Notes under the pieces: model-generated
The model's input: the letters and a program-made list of their open reading frames with translations, nothing else
Databases searched by the model: none
What the model was told of the DNA's origin: nothing
Position numbers and translations under genes: made by a program
Part shown: positions 1 through 10,004 of the stretch, piece after piece
How positions within the stretch are numbered: the stretch's first letter is position 1
Layout: each line of letters starts with the position of its first letter
NCBI GenBank assembly: GCA_009777735.1
Contig: WRLF01000012.1
Coordinates: 27,504-91,503, forward strand
DNA from: Treponema sp.
GTDB lineage: Bacteria > Spirochaetota > Spirochaetia > Treponematales > Breznakiellaceae
Length of the DNA stretch: 64,000 nt
Direction: 5' to 3'

Positions 1-1360
1 TTAATGCAGCCGCTTTTGCGTCAACCGAGTTCAGGATTATTGAAAGTTTCTCTTTTTCAATGAGGTCAATAAGACGGGCTTCGGTATAGCGTTTTGCTTC
101 ATCGGTAAAGACCCCTACTGTCATACATACACCTTTGCCTGCCTTTGCTTCTTTCAAATGAGAATGAAAATCGCGGACAATCAGTTCCCCAATGGCCCCC
201 TGTGTGCGTATAAACCTGAACATTATCAGATCTGACCACTTGGGCGTGTTTACTTCCGCCAGAATATCCGCCCATTCGTTTTTATGGACCGATATATTCG
301 TCACCTTTACCTTTGCTCTTGTAAAATAAGTCATCACTATCTTTCGGCAAAGGGCGACAAAATCGGCGGATGAAGCCATCAGGAAAATCTGAAGGTTTCT
401 GTTGGCGTTAAGTTCCTGATATTTTGTTATAAGGACATTAACATCCTTGTACGAGGGGTTATCTGCTTGCAAAAGTTTGAGAACAGCCAGAGCCTTACCC
501 ATTTCGTTCTGCTTGATGTACGTGGTTGCCAGATAATACTGAAGTTCCGCAAGAATGTCAGGTTTAATATTCTGGTGCTTAAGCCCCATCTCAAAATCCT
601 GTATTGCAAGGTCATTACGGCGAACTTCAACATGGATTGTACCGGAAATAAGGCAGGCGCTGGGGCCCATCACCGGATCTACCCGGAGATGGTTGAAAAT
701 TCGCAGCGCTTGATCGGTTTGATTCGCTTCATAATAACATTCAGCCAGGGTATACAGGGATTCTTTATCATCCGGGGCAAGCTCTATTGCCTTGCGGATA
801 AAACTCATTGCTTCTTTGGGTTTTTTCAATCTGAAATAAGCATGCCCCATGTAGCGGAGTACAGCCGGGCTTTCCGGGTTCATGGCTTGTGCCATTTTGA
901 GCAATTGAATTGCTTTTTCATAGTTTTTTCGTTCAAATTCCAGTGTCCCCAAATTGAAATTTACTTCAAAATTGTTCTGCTTCAGGCTGCGCGCCATGGT
1001 AAAGCCTTTGTAAGCCTGATCGGTCATGTTTAACTTGAGTGCGGAAAGAGCGTAACGGGAATGAACCTCAAAAGCCTCTATTCCGGGAATCTGGGTCCTT
1101 GAGATTAAATCCGACAGGGTTTCATAGGCTTTCATCGCCCTGTCCCAGGACTCATCTCCAAAATAAACATCACCAAGAACCGACAGGGCTTCTGCGTCAA
1201 GGGGATTATGAGCAAGCCGTCTGTTGGCTTCCTGTAACCTGGAATCTCGGTCTTTTGAGCGTTTTTTCCCGAAAGAAGCATCTCCCTTCCGGTTCATTAT
1301 AAAAATGAAAGCACCAACAATAAGAACGAGACATACTGCTGCAATTAAAATCGGAATCAT
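1..1360 (-). CDS. TPR-repeat membrane-anchored protein (partial, runs off left edge)
   Basis: My reading of the reverse complement from ATG at 1360: MIPILIAAVCLVLIVGAFIFIMNRKGD... followed by TPR-like repeats (SPAVLRYMGHAYFRLKKPKEAMSFIRKAIELAPDDKESLYTLAECYYEANQ). No stop in window, so it is absent from the ORF track. Confidence 0.8.
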   Translation of the reverse strand, partial: MIPILIAAVCLVLIVGAFIFIMNRKGDASFGKKRSKDRDSRLQEANRRLAHNPLDAEALSVLGDVYFGDESWDRAMKAYETLSDLISRTQIPGIEAFEVHSRYALSALKLNMTDQAYKGFTMARSLKQNNFEVNFNLGTLEFERKNYEKAIQLLKMAQAMNPESPAVLRYMGHAYFRLKKPKEAMSFIRKAIELAPDDKESLYTLAECYYEANQTDQALRIFNHLRVDPVMGPSACLISGTIHVEVRRNDLAIQDFEMGLKHQNIKPDILAELQYYLATTYIKQNEMGKALAVLKLLQADNPSYKDVNVLITKYQELNANRNLQIFLMASSADFVALCRKIVMTYFTRAKVKVTNISVHKNEWADILAEVNTPKWSDLIMFRFIRTQGAIGELIVRDFHSHLKEAKAGKGVCMTVGVFTDEAKRYTEARLIDLIEKEKLSIILNSVDAKAAAL

Positions 1361-1446
1361 CTTACTTTCAAGTATCGGTTTTTTTCATCTTTTATAAACC
1401 AGTTAATTTGCCGATGATTTTAGTAATGAGTTATGAAGGAGCTTGA

Positions 1447-2376
1447 GTGATGGCAGGGACTATCGGTATTAAGATTGCTAACGGCGATTTTTATCCAATA
1501 ATTGATGAAAATTCAACGATAAAAAAACGGCTTGTTCTTACTACAGTGCATGATCGGCAGGCCAGCGTCCAAATAGATCTCTTCAGGAGTATTTCAAAAT
1601 CCATGCTTGATGCTCAATATATGGGAACCTTGATTGTCGAGAACGTGAGGCCAAAAAGCAAAGGTGAACCATCCATTGAATTGATTCTTTCATCCGGCTC
1701 AGACGGTATTATTGCCGCTGAAGCGCGTGATCTTGATGCCGGAGCAGGGGGAGAACCCCATATACTCAATGTTTCACTTAAAACAATAGCTTCAGACGGT
1801 CTGGAAGATGACTTTTCTGATTTAGGTTTTGATAATAATGCTTCGAATATTCCTGCCGGTTTATTCAGCCAGTCTTATGAAAAAAAAGAAGAAGTGCGCA
1901 AATTCCCCTGGTTTATAATGGCTCTTTCCACATTACTTGTGGTTATTGGTATTGCTTTGCTCTGGTTTTTCTTTCTGGGCGGCAGGGATACGCTGAGACA
2001 ACTGGAATCACAATGGGCGCCGCTTTCACAGGCAAGGCAGGCTGAATTATCTGCTTCATCGTCAACATTCGGGACTTCTCCGGAACAACCACCGGTTATC
2101 AGAGCACCGGGTACTCCACCTCTGTACAGGGGCTCTGATTCGGACGAACCTGTGCGTGAACGTCCGCCGGCACCTGTATCTTCGTTCAATGTTCCCGCTG
2201 TTATACCTGCTGATGGTTTTGAATATCAGATACAGTGGGATGATACCCTTTGGGATATAGCCGAAGCCTTCTATCGGACACCCTGGCTTTTCCCGGAAAT
2301 AGCAGAATTTAATAATATTCAAAATCCCGACTTGATTTTTGCAGGAAGAAGCGTCATAATTCCTCCAATAAATTAA
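1447..2376 (+). CDS. LysM-domain membrane protein
   Basis: Single TM (FIMALSTLLVVIGIALLWFFF) and C-terminal LysM-like YQIQWDDTLWDIAEAFYRTPWLFPEIAEFNNIQNPDLIFAGRSVIIPP. Confidence 0.8.
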   Translation: MMAGTIGIKIANGDFYPIIDENSTIKKRLVLTTVHDRQASVQIDLFRSISKSMLDAQYMGTLIVENVRPKSKGEPSIELILSSGSDGIIAAEARDLDAGAGGEPHILNVSLKTIASDGLEDDFSDLGFDNNASNIPAGLFSQSYEKKEEVRKFPWFIMALSTLLVVIGIALLWFFFLGGRDTLRQLESQWAPLSQARQAELSASSSTFGTSPEQPPVIRAPGTPPLYRGSDSDEPVRERPPAPVSSFNVPAVIPADGFEYQIQWDDTLWDIAEAFYRTPWLFPEIAEFNNIQNPDLIFAGRSVIIPPIN

Positions 2377-2390
2377 TAGGTTGCCATTTT

Positions 2391-4502
2391 ATGTTTAAAT
2401 CTCTTGCCGCATGTTTTGTCGTGCTATTTCTGTGCTTAAATTCGTGTATGAGTGTTACAACAGTACTTTCATTAACCTCATGTGAAACAACAACAAAGGA
2501 TAGTGCTGATGAATTCTACAAAGGCCTTAAAATGAGGCATGCAGGGCAAATTACAGAAGCTATCGCTTATTTTGAACAAGCTCTGGGTGAACAAAATACC
2601 TATATTGCCGCTGCTGCAGCCACTGAACTGTTAAGTTTGTTTTCTGCCGGAGCAGAGATTTCGGCAATGGAACAGGCCAGGGAGAAAACAGCAGGAATTT
2701 GGGCGGCTGCTTTGGATGCACTGGAACAGCCTGAAAACAAGGAAAAAATTCTTGATCTGGTTCTGGGGAACGGAAGTCGCCCGCTTGATGAAGCCTCATT
2801 GTACGCACTGCGGGAATTCCGTACTTTTCATAATGCAAATGCCGGCGCTTCCGGTCCACTCAGTGCCGTGGAAAACGCTGTTGTCGACGGCCGTATTGCC
2901 GCTGCCCGTTCCAGTTACACCGACGCCCTGGCATATTTCAGAATCGCCCTGGCAGATTCACCGTTGATTTTTTTCCGTTATCCTCTCCTCATTACTGATC
3001 TGGGAAACAGTTTTCAGTACACAGCAACGGGCAGGGAAGGGATAGAGCTGTTCCAGAGATGGGAAAGAGAAATTTCTGCAAATGCGGCAATGCGGAATGC
3101 CATCCCTGCAGGTGAAGAAAACAATGTACGTTATCGGCTTGTATATCATATGGGAAGAATAGCCAGACAGCGCGGGCAGAGCGGAATTGAATTCTTTGAA
3201 CGGGCGGTACCTCTTGCACAATCGCTCCCCGGAGAAATGGCTGATCCGCAGATAAACGCCTGTATTTGGTACATTTTAGATGGTTCTCTCGAACCTTCCC
3301 GCGGCGGTAATCCCGACAGAATAATCAGGAATGTGGAAAGATACGCTCCCCAGTGGCGCAGTGACACTCATTTTGCCGATGTGTTTGACCGGCTGGCGCG
3401 TGAGCTGCTCATTGGACAGCAATGGGGAAATATGCTGCGTGTTTTTACATTGGTGCGGAATAGTTCACGTTCGGTAACAGCACGATTCGCCTGGATTATC
3501 GGCAGATCAATAGAGGATGGGCTTTTTTCCGGGGCGGATATGAGGCAGGCCAATACTATCCTGGCTTCTGAACCGGCAACGGTTCCGGGTGAACCGCCCG
3601 GAAAAGCATTTCTGCGTATTGCTTACAATGTTGCGCCCATTTCGGCAACTTTGGGCAATCAGACTCTGTATTTCCGCTGGCTGGGTGCAGTAGCCGTTGA
3701 TGAGCCTTTTCTTTCACTGCCGGTAACATCGCCGGCAGAAGTTCAACCGGAATACAGCGATGCACTGTTGTTCCTTCTGGGTTTTTTTGATAATGATGCC
3801 GTGCAATTTGCTCCCCGGTTTATTAGGGCAATGGAAAACGATATTTCCACGGATGAATTGCGCTGCATTGCCGGAGCGCTGGCCGCAGTAGGGCAATACC
3901 AGGAATCAATACGGATGGTATCTGCATATTCAAGACGGAACGGTCATCAAATTACCAGACGGGATATGGAACTGTCGTATCCAAATCCGCACAGGGAATA
4001 TGTTGAACATTATGCGCGGATTATGGGGATTGAACCGGCAGTTATGTTTGGCCTTATCCGCATAGAAAGCGCGTTTAACCCCATTGCCGTCTCCCGATCC
4101 GGAGCTGTTGGTCTTACCCAGCTTATGCCCGCCACCGCCCGTGAAGTGGCAACGCGAATCCGCAATGAGGGAGGCCCTGATTATTTCCTCGGCGAAAATG
4201 CGGAAGCTGCAGCAGATAATGATGAAGAAACCGCGAATCTTGCACGTAATATGCGTAATCCGGCGGCGAACATCCACATTGGCACCGATTATCTTGCCTA
4301 TCTCATCAACAACCGGATGCATGATCTTCTGCTTGCATTGCATGCATATAATGGTGGTTTTGGCCGTGTGAATCGCTGGCGTGCCGCTTCTCCCTTTCCG
4401 GTAGACCTGTTCGCGGAAACTATCCCGATTACCGAAACAAGAGGTTATGGCAGAAATGTTTTGGCTTCTGCCGCTGTGTACAGGGAATTGTATTACCGCT
4501 AA
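2391..4502 (+). CDS. Lytic transglycosylase (SLT domain), probable lipoprotein
   Basis: Lipobox-like LNSC; C-terminal SLT motifs: MGLIRIESAFNPIAVSRSGAVGLTQLMPATA ... NIHIGTDYLAYLI ... LHAYNGG. Confidence 0.85.
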   Translation: MFKSLAACFVVLFLCLNSCMSVTTVLSLTSCETTTKDSADEFYKGLKMRHAGQITEAIAYFEQALGEQNTYIAAAAATELLSLFSAGAEISAMEQAREKTAGIWAAALDALEQPENKEKILDLVLGNGSRPLDEASLYALREFRTFHNANAGASGPLSAVENAVVDGRIAAARSSYTDALAYFRIALADSPLIFFRYPLLITDLGNSFQYTATGREGIELFQRWEREISANAAMRNAIPAGEENNVRYRLVYHMGRIARQRGQSGIEFFERAVPLAQSLPGEMADPQINACIWYILDGSLEPSRGGNPDRIIRNVERYAPQWRSDTHFADVFDRLARELLIGQQWGNMLRVFTLVRNSSRSVTARFAWIIGRSIEDGLFSGADMRQANTILASEPATVPGEPPGKAFLRIAYNVAPISATLGNQTLYFRWLGAVAVDEPFLSLPVTSPAEVQPEYSDALLFLLGFFDNDAVQFAPRFIRAMENDISTDELRCIAGALAAVGQYQESIRMVSAYSRRNGHQITRRDMELSYPNPHREYVEHYARIMGIEPAVMFGLIRIESAFNPIAVSRSGAVGLTQLMPATAREVATRIRNEGGPDYFLGENAEAAADNDEETANLARNMRNPAANIHIGTDYLAYLINNRMHDLLLALHAYNGGFGRVNRWRAASPFPVDLFAETIPITETRGYGRNVLASAAVYRELYYR

Positions 4503-4504
4503 CA

Positions 4505-4529
4505 CGAGACAACTAACCGAGTTGTCTCG
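4505..4529. terminator. Hairpin between convergent genes (9-bp stem CGAGACAAC/GTTGTCTCG, 7-nt loop)
   Basis: Perfect inverted repeat between two convergent stop codons; no clear U-tract on either strand. Confidence 0.5.
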
Positions 4530-4537
4530 CAAGACTA

Positions 4538-5893
4538 TTACTCTTTTCCAATATCCTTGCGATACCCCATGCCTTCAAAACTGATTGCTTCAAGCCCCCG
4601 GTAAGCGGCGGAAAAAGCTTCTTCGGCATTGGGTCCATAAGCAGAAACGGTCAATACCCTGCCTCCCGTTGTCCGCAGCGGAGCGTCTTCGGCAGCACTT
4701 TCAGCGGCGCCGCTGATGAAAATTTTTCCGCCGGTTTTTTCCATCGCTGCCGCGTCAATGGTAATGGTATCGCCTTTACGATAGGGGCCGGGGTAGCCGC
4801 TGGATACCGCGACCGGTGCACAGACTGCGCCCGGTTTCCAGGCAAGCGAAAAATCCCTGCTTTCGAGTATTGCCGTACAGAGATCGGTCAGGTCGAAATC
4901 CATTAACGGCAGTACCGCCTGGGTTTCGGGGTCGCCAAGGCGCACATTGTATTCCAGCAGGTAACAGCGGTCTTCGTTCACCATTACCCCAAAAAAAATA
5001 AAACCCCGGTAATCCAGGTTCTCAGCTATCATGCCGTTAAGCGTAGGCTGTAAAATCGATGTTAAAAAATCATTTTGTGCTGCCTGAGAAAAATCGGGGA
5101 CAGGAGCTATGGCGCCCATGCCGCCGGTATTCGGTCCTTGTGCACCTTCAAAGCGGCGCTTGTGATCCCTGGCAGAAATGAACGGTAAAATATACCCGCC
5201 GCTGCCGGTAATGCGCCTGTCTGCCGACGGACAGGATACCGCCGCCAGCACGGATATTTCTTTCCCTGTAAGAAATTCCTCCAGCAACACCGAGTTTCCC
5301 GCATCGCCCAGACTTTTGTCCCGCATGAAAGAAACAAGTGTTTCCTCGGCCTGGGCTAAACTCTGCGCTATGACCACGCCTTTTCCCGCTGCAAGGCCGT
5401 CTGCCTTAATCACCAGGGGCGCGCCGCCCGGAGGTGGCGTGGCTTTTCCGGCATGAGCCTCAAAATGTTCAGCCGCAAAGGAAAGCGCTGCTTCAAAGCT
5501 GGTAAAGTTGCTGCTTTTCGCGGCACGCACCCCGTATTTTGCCATAAATGCCTTTGAATACATTTTGCTGGATTCAAGCTGCGCCGCCTTTTTTCCCGGT
5601 CCGACCACCGCAAGCCCTGCTTCACGGAATGTATCTGCAATGCCTTCGGCAAGGGGCAGTTCCGGACCAATGACGGTTATATCTATGTTTTCCCGCAGGG
5701 CAAATGCTTTCAGTTCTTGCTGCCCAGCCGCAGAAGCCGGATCCGCTGTGAGCGGCACATTCTCGCACCGTGCTTCCTGTGCTGTCCCCCCGTTCCCCGG
5801 CCCGACAAACACTTTTTCAGTCTTTGGCGATTGAGCAAATTTCCAGGTCAGTGCGTGTTCCCGCCCTCCTGAACCAACGATAAGAATTTTCAT
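4538..5893 (-). CDS. purD: Phosphoribosylamine--glycine ligase
   Basis: MKILIVGSGGREHALTWKFAQSPKTEKVFVGPGNGGT... ATP-grasp features; start set at 5893 rather than the longer ORF start. Confidence 0.95.
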   Translation of the reverse strand: MKILIVGSGGREHALTWKFAQSPKTEKVFVGPGNGGTAQEARCENVPLTADPASAAGQQELKAFALRENIDITVIGPELPLAEGIADTFREAGLAVVGPGKKAAQLESSKMYSKAFMAKYGVRAAKSSNFTSFEAALSFAAEHFEAHAGKATPPPGGAPLVIKADGLAAGKGVVIAQSLAQAEETLVSFMRDKSLGDAGNSVLLEEFLTGKEISVLAAVSCPSADRRITGSGGYILPFISARDHKRRFEGAQGPNTGGMGAIAPVPDFSQAAQNDFLTSILQPTLNGMIAENLDYRGFIFFGVMVNEDRCYLLEYNVRLGDPETQAVLPLMDFDLTDLCTAILESRDFSLAWKPGAVCAPVAVSSGYPGPYRKGDTITIDAAAMEKTGGKIFISGAAESAAEDAPLRTTGGRVLTVSAYGPNAEEAFSAAYRGLEAISFEGMGYRKDIGKE

Positions 5894-5894
5894 C

Positions 5895-7364
5895 TTAAAC
5901 CGTATATGTCGAAGCGCTGGTCGTTCCGCCTTGTCCGGTCCAGTTCGTGTGGAAGAACTCGCCGCGGGGTTTGTCGGTACGCTCATACGTGTGCGCGCCA
6001 AAGTAATCCCGCTGGGCCTGCAGCAGGTTTGCCGGAAGCCGCTCGCTGCGGTAACCGTCAAAGTAGGCAAGTGCGCTGGAATAAGCCGGAACAGGAATCC
6101 CGTTTTGCACTGCCGCTGTAACAACCCGCCGCCACGAGGATTGGGCATCTTCAAGTACCCCGGTAAAGAAAGGATCAAGCAGCAGGTTTTCCAGGTTGGG
6201 GTTTTTATCAAAGGCCTCTTTGATTTTTCCGAGGAAGACCGACCGGATAATGCAGCCGCCGCGCCATATCATGGCAATGCCGCCGTTATTAAGGTTCCAT
6301 TTGTATTCTTTTGCCGCTTCACGCATCAGCAAATAGCCCTGGGCATACGAAACAACCTTGGATGCATACAGCGCTTTTTCCAGGTCTTTGATGAATGCGG
6401 CCTTATCCGCCGCAGCGGTGATTTTTGGCGCCGAAAACACTTTTGATGCACGTACCCGTTCATCTTTTACTGCGGAAAGGCAGCGCCCAAAAACCGCTTC
6501 TCCTATGAGGGTAAGCGGTACACCAAGGGTTAGGGCGGAAATGCCCGTCCACTTGCCCGTACCTTTCTGCCCGGCAGTGTCAAGGATTTTTTCTACAAGC
6601 GGCCCGCCATCAGTATCTTTGTACCGGAGGATGTCTCGGGTTATTTCAATCAGATAGCTGCCGAGGCTGCCGTTGTTCCACTCGTCAAAGACATCGCCCA
6701 TTGCATCACCGGAAAGACCAAGGACATTTTTCATAAGGTCGTAGGTTTCACAGATTAACTGCATGTCGCCGTATTCAATGCCGTTATGAACCATTTTAAC
6801 AAAATGCCCGGCGCCGTTTTCTCCCACCCATTCGCAGCATGGAACATTTTCTGCCCCGTCCGCGTCAACCTTGGCGGAGATTGCCTGAAACACCGGCTTT
6901 ACCGCAGGCCATGCCGCAGGGGAACCGCCGGGCATAATCGAAGGCCCTTTTAACGCGCCTTCTTCGCCGCCTGAAACGCCGGTACCTATATACAACAATC
7001 CTTTGGACTCAACATAAGCAGTGCGCCGGATTGTGTCCTCAAAATTGGAATTCCCGCCGTCAATGATAATGTCACCTTTTTCAAATACGGCAAGAAGCTG
7101 TTCAATGGCATCATCCACCGGCTGACCCGCTTTTACCATGATAAATGCCTTGCGCGGGCTGCTCAGGTTTGCCGCCAGCTCTTCCATGCTGTGGCAGCCG
7201 GTGATTTTTTTTCCGGCGCCTCTGCCCTGTACAAAATCGTCTACTTTCGAGGTAGTCCGGTTATAGACCGCCACGGAAAAGCCCTTGCTTTCCATGTTTA
7301 ATACGAGGTTTTCACCCATGACTGCCAGCCCGATAAGGCCGATGTCTGCTTTTGCATTTCCCAT
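5895..7364 (-). CDS. gnd: 6-phosphogluconate dehydrogenase, decarboxylating
   Basis: IGLIGLAVMGENLVLNMESKGFSVAVYNRT ... GSGGNG-type substrate region and C-terminal ANLLQAQRDYFGAHTYERTDKPRGEFFHTNW. Confidence 0.97.
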   Translation of the reverse strand: MGNAKADIGLIGLAVMGENLVLNMESKGFSVAVYNRTTSKVDDFVQGRGAGKKITGCHSMEELAANLSSPRKAFIMVKAGQPVDDAIEQLLAVFEKGDIIIDGGNSNFEDTIRRTAYVESKGLLYIGTGVSGGEEGALKGPSIMPGGSPAAWPAVKPVFQAISAKVDADGAENVPCCEWVGENGAGHFVKMVHNGIEYGDMQLICETYDLMKNVLGLSGDAMGDVFDEWNNGSLGSYLIEITRDILRYKDTDGGPLVEKILDTAGQKGTGKWTGISALTLGVPLTLIGEAVFGRCLSAVKDERVRASKVFSAPKITAAADKAAFIKDLEKALYASKVVSYAQGYLLMREAAKEYKWNLNNGGIAMIWRGGCIIRSVFLGKIKEAFDKNPNLENLLLDPFFTGVLEDAQSSWRRVVTAAVQNGIPVPAYSSALAYFDGYRSERLPANLLQAQRDYFGAHTYERTDKPRGEFFHTNWTGQGGTTSASTYTV

Positions 7365-7383
7365 AATTTTCTCCTTTGTATTT

Positions 7384-8706
7384 CTATAAATTCATTTCAT
7401 TCGTTTGCGGTGATTGATAGATCACGGTATTCCGCTCAAGATCGATCATCCGTACAGAAAGGCGCCTCATTGAACCAATCCCGTAAACAGAGATCAGGAC
7501 AAATGTATTTACCCCGGCTTCACGTCCTATGCTTACCAGTTCATGGTCGCTGACATATCCCATTAGCTGATAATTCCTTTCAGCATCCAGCAATGCCCTG
7601 TTACTTCTGTCAACAATGGTAACATTTCTTGATTGCAGCCCTGCAGTGATACTGTTGGTAATAAATTCGGCAAGATCCCTGTCACTTTCGGAATTGTTTA
7701 TCAGTGCAACCCTTGCCGCATTCGGTAAGTGTGCAAAAATCGTATTAATCATTAATGTGATTACTGCGTCCCGCTGGTTTTGGGTTTCCCTGAAACCGGA
7801 AACCGCATCCGCTTCACTCATTGTTCTTCTTATTCGCGCTACTTCCGCAGATGCTCTTGGATTACTGGTCTCACTAAAAATTCTTTCAAAAAATACGGCA
7901 GCTCCGTTCATATCTCCCTGCGCTTCGATGAGAATGCCGGTATTGTATGCGGCTGCAAAGCTGTTCGTATCCCGGTAAATTCCCAGAAATTCCTCCTGGG
8001 CGTTTCTGTAATTACCTGATCTTGTCAGCGACATGGCGTTTTTTGCCCGCTGCTTGACAACTTTGTCTTTGGATGTTTCTCTCATAAGCTGACGGCGCTC
8101 CGTGACCGAATACGGCGCCAAATCGCGGTTAAGGTTTGCCATGTTTCTTGATATAATAGTATCAATCATGCTTTCCGGCGTTGCCAACTTAACCTGTTCT
8201 TCATTAGAGTCTGACCGTTTGTCCGATTTTGTTATTATTCCGATTATGCTTCCGTCTCTTGCCCGGGTAAGCCGGTAATTAAACGACATTTCGACTTCCC
8301 GTTCGTAGACCGTATACTTTATTTCATTGCCGTCTCTGTCTTTTCTTGTTTGCTCACTCGAAGAATTATTTACAGTCAATGAAACAACCTGCCCGGTAAA
8401 AAGAGCGTCAACGTGATTACCGATATTCTCATTAACGGAACGAAGCCGTGCAATTTCCGGGTAAGCTATTACATTAAAATGACCCATTGCATGAATATTT
8501 GTTGTTGCCGTTGTAGTTAAGTTATTTGCAGCGATTCTTTGCAGTGCAGAATAGTCCGATACAGTAAACGGCTCTATGGAGATACTTTGCAGTCCCCTGG
8601 TATCCAGATTAGGAAGCCGCTGCACCTGTACAGGTACTGATGTTACGCATCCTCCAAGAATAACCGCCAATACAATGAGCGCCCATAATGGCATTTTTTC
8701 TTTCAT
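7384..8706 (-). CDS. Lipoprotein, possibly CsgG/LpoB-like
   Basis: Signal and lipobox MKEKMPLWALIVLAVILGGCV; IEPFTVSD...AANNLTTTATTNIHAMGHFNVI resembles CsgG-type folds. Confidence 0.55.
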   Translation of the reverse strand: MKEKMPLWALIVLAVILGGCVTSVPVQVQRLPNLDTRGLQSISIEPFTVSDYSALQRIAANNLTTTATTNIHAMGHFNVIAYPEIARLRSVNENIGNHVDALFTGQVVSLTVNNSSSEQTRKDRDGNEIKYTVYEREVEMSFNYRLTRARDGSIIGIITKSDKRSDSNEEQVKLATPESMIDTIISRNMANLNRDLAPYSVTERRQLMRETSKDKVVKQRAKNAMSLTRSGNYRNAQEEFLGIYRDTNSFAAAYNTGILIEAQGDMNGAAVFFERIFSETSNPRASAEVARIRRTMSEADAVSGFRETQNQRDAVITLMINTIFAHLPNAARVALINNSESDRDLAEFITNSITAGLQSRNVTIVDRSNRALLDAERNYQLMGYVSDHELVSIGREAGVNTFVLISVYGIGSMRRLSVRMIDLERNTVIYQSPQTNEMNL

Positions 8707-8871
8707 GGAAACCCTCTCTGGCGGTATTATATCATTTAGGTGTATGTATTGCAATCTTTAGAGAAACTTGTTACACTTCCACCATCTCGGTTGTTTTTCA
8801 TTGATAAAAGCCGGATTATTGTACATGCAGAGACACCGGCTGTTTTTTATTTTACAAAAGAGGAGTTTTTT

Positions 8872-9909
8872 ATGAAGAACCTCATATTTTTCGTACTGAT
8901 TGGTGCAGTACTGCTAACCGGAACAGTTCTGATTGGGTGTGCATCAATGCAGTTGGACTACCTGGAAGAAGGCACTGCTACAGGCCCGGCACAGGTGCGC
9001 CAGGGCATGGATATTAATCCGAGGGAAATCACCGTCTGGGGTATCTATAAAAATGGAAAACGCCAGGTGGTTAGTATCTCTCCCTCAAATATCACGTTTA
9101 ACAAGCACTCTCCGGGGCCTCAAGAAGTAAAAATCAGAGTGGGTGTCCTCACGACCCAGGAGACGAGCTTTATGACAGAAGTAATGGCGTTGCAGCAATT
9201 GACCGTTGCTACCCAACCCAGAGTCGCGATCTTCAAACAGGGACAGACACCCGACCCTGCATGGCCGGGTATTGAAATCCGGGGTACGTGGGACAGTATG
9301 GGGAGTCAAAGAGTTGACCTTTCAAGCTGCGTTGTCACGGGTTTTCTGCCAAACCAGTCTGGCAGGCAGACTATCAGGGTCACATTCGAAGGGTTACAGA
9401 CCACATTTGATATAGATGTCCGGGCCATGGCGAGCATGGAAATAACCCAACCGCCGGTAAAGCTTGATTATGCCCAGGGTGATACCCTTGATCTGACCGG
9501 CCTGAGAGTGGTGGGTATTTGGGAGGGTTTCCCCTCGGAAGAATTGACTGTTACCATGAACGACATTACCGGCTTTAATTCTAATAATGTTGGTATCCAG
9601 CGTGTTGTGATCACCAGGAACGACAGGACCGCTTTCTTTGACACTGAAGTTATGGCACTGACCAGTATTGTGGTGAGGCAAGAACCTAATAAAGTTAATT
9701 ATAGAATTGGAGAACCTCTCGACCTCTCAGGCATTATTGTAGAGGGCCGCCTTACCGGTGCAGACCCGACGAAAATCAGGGAAATAATCATCCCGATAGA
9801 TCAGCTCACTGTAGACGGCTATGATCCGAACCGCCCCGGCAGAGTGGGTGTGACGCTCAGGGTGAGGGGACAAATTGCCAACATTTTTGTGAATGTGGTG
9901 GCAGAGTGA
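8872..9909 (+). CDS. Lipoprotein with tandem bacterial Ig-like domains
   Basis: Lipobox TVLIGCAS; repeated pattern 'I..QP.K..Y..G..LDLTGLRV.G.W.....E.T...ITGF....G.Q.V.I' seen several times. Confidence 0.75.
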   Translation: MKNLIFFVLIGAVLLTGTVLIGCASMQLDYLEEGTATGPAQVRQGMDINPREITVWGIYKNGKRQVVSISPSNITFNKHSPGPQEVKIRVGVLTTQETSFMTEVMALQQLTVATQPRVAIFKQGQTPDPAWPGIEIRGTWDSMGSQRVDLSSCVVTGFLPNQSGRQTIRVTFEGLQTTFDIDVRAMASMEITQPPVKLDYAQGDTLDLTGLRVVGIWEGFPSEELTVTMNDITGFNSNNVGIQRVVITRNDRTAFFDTEVMALTSIVVRQEPNKVNYRIGEPLDLSGIIVEGRLTGADPTKIREIIIPIDQLTVDGYDPNRPGRVGVTLRVRGQIANIFVNVVAE

Positions 9910-9945
9910 TGGCAAACCCCTCATAGAAAAATAGGTGCATGGAAC

Positions 9946-9994
9946 AACAGCCCTGTTATCTGGCAGAGTCGGGTAGCAAGGGCTGTTTCTTTTT
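9946..9994 (+). terminator. Rho-independent-like terminator
   Basis: AACAGCCCT...AGGGCTGTT stem (9946-9954/9979-9987) followed by TCTTTTTT. Confidence 0.6.
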
Positions 9995-10004
9995 TGGGAT
10001 TGTA

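Noticed and set aside
3930-4532. 200-aa minus-strand ORF over the lytic transglycosylase
   Set aside because: Shadow of a well-supported plus-strand CDS.
4538-6211. 557-aa version of PurD
   Set aside because: The extra N-terminus overlaps gnd out of frame; the canonical PurD start MKILIVGSGGREHAL is at 5893.
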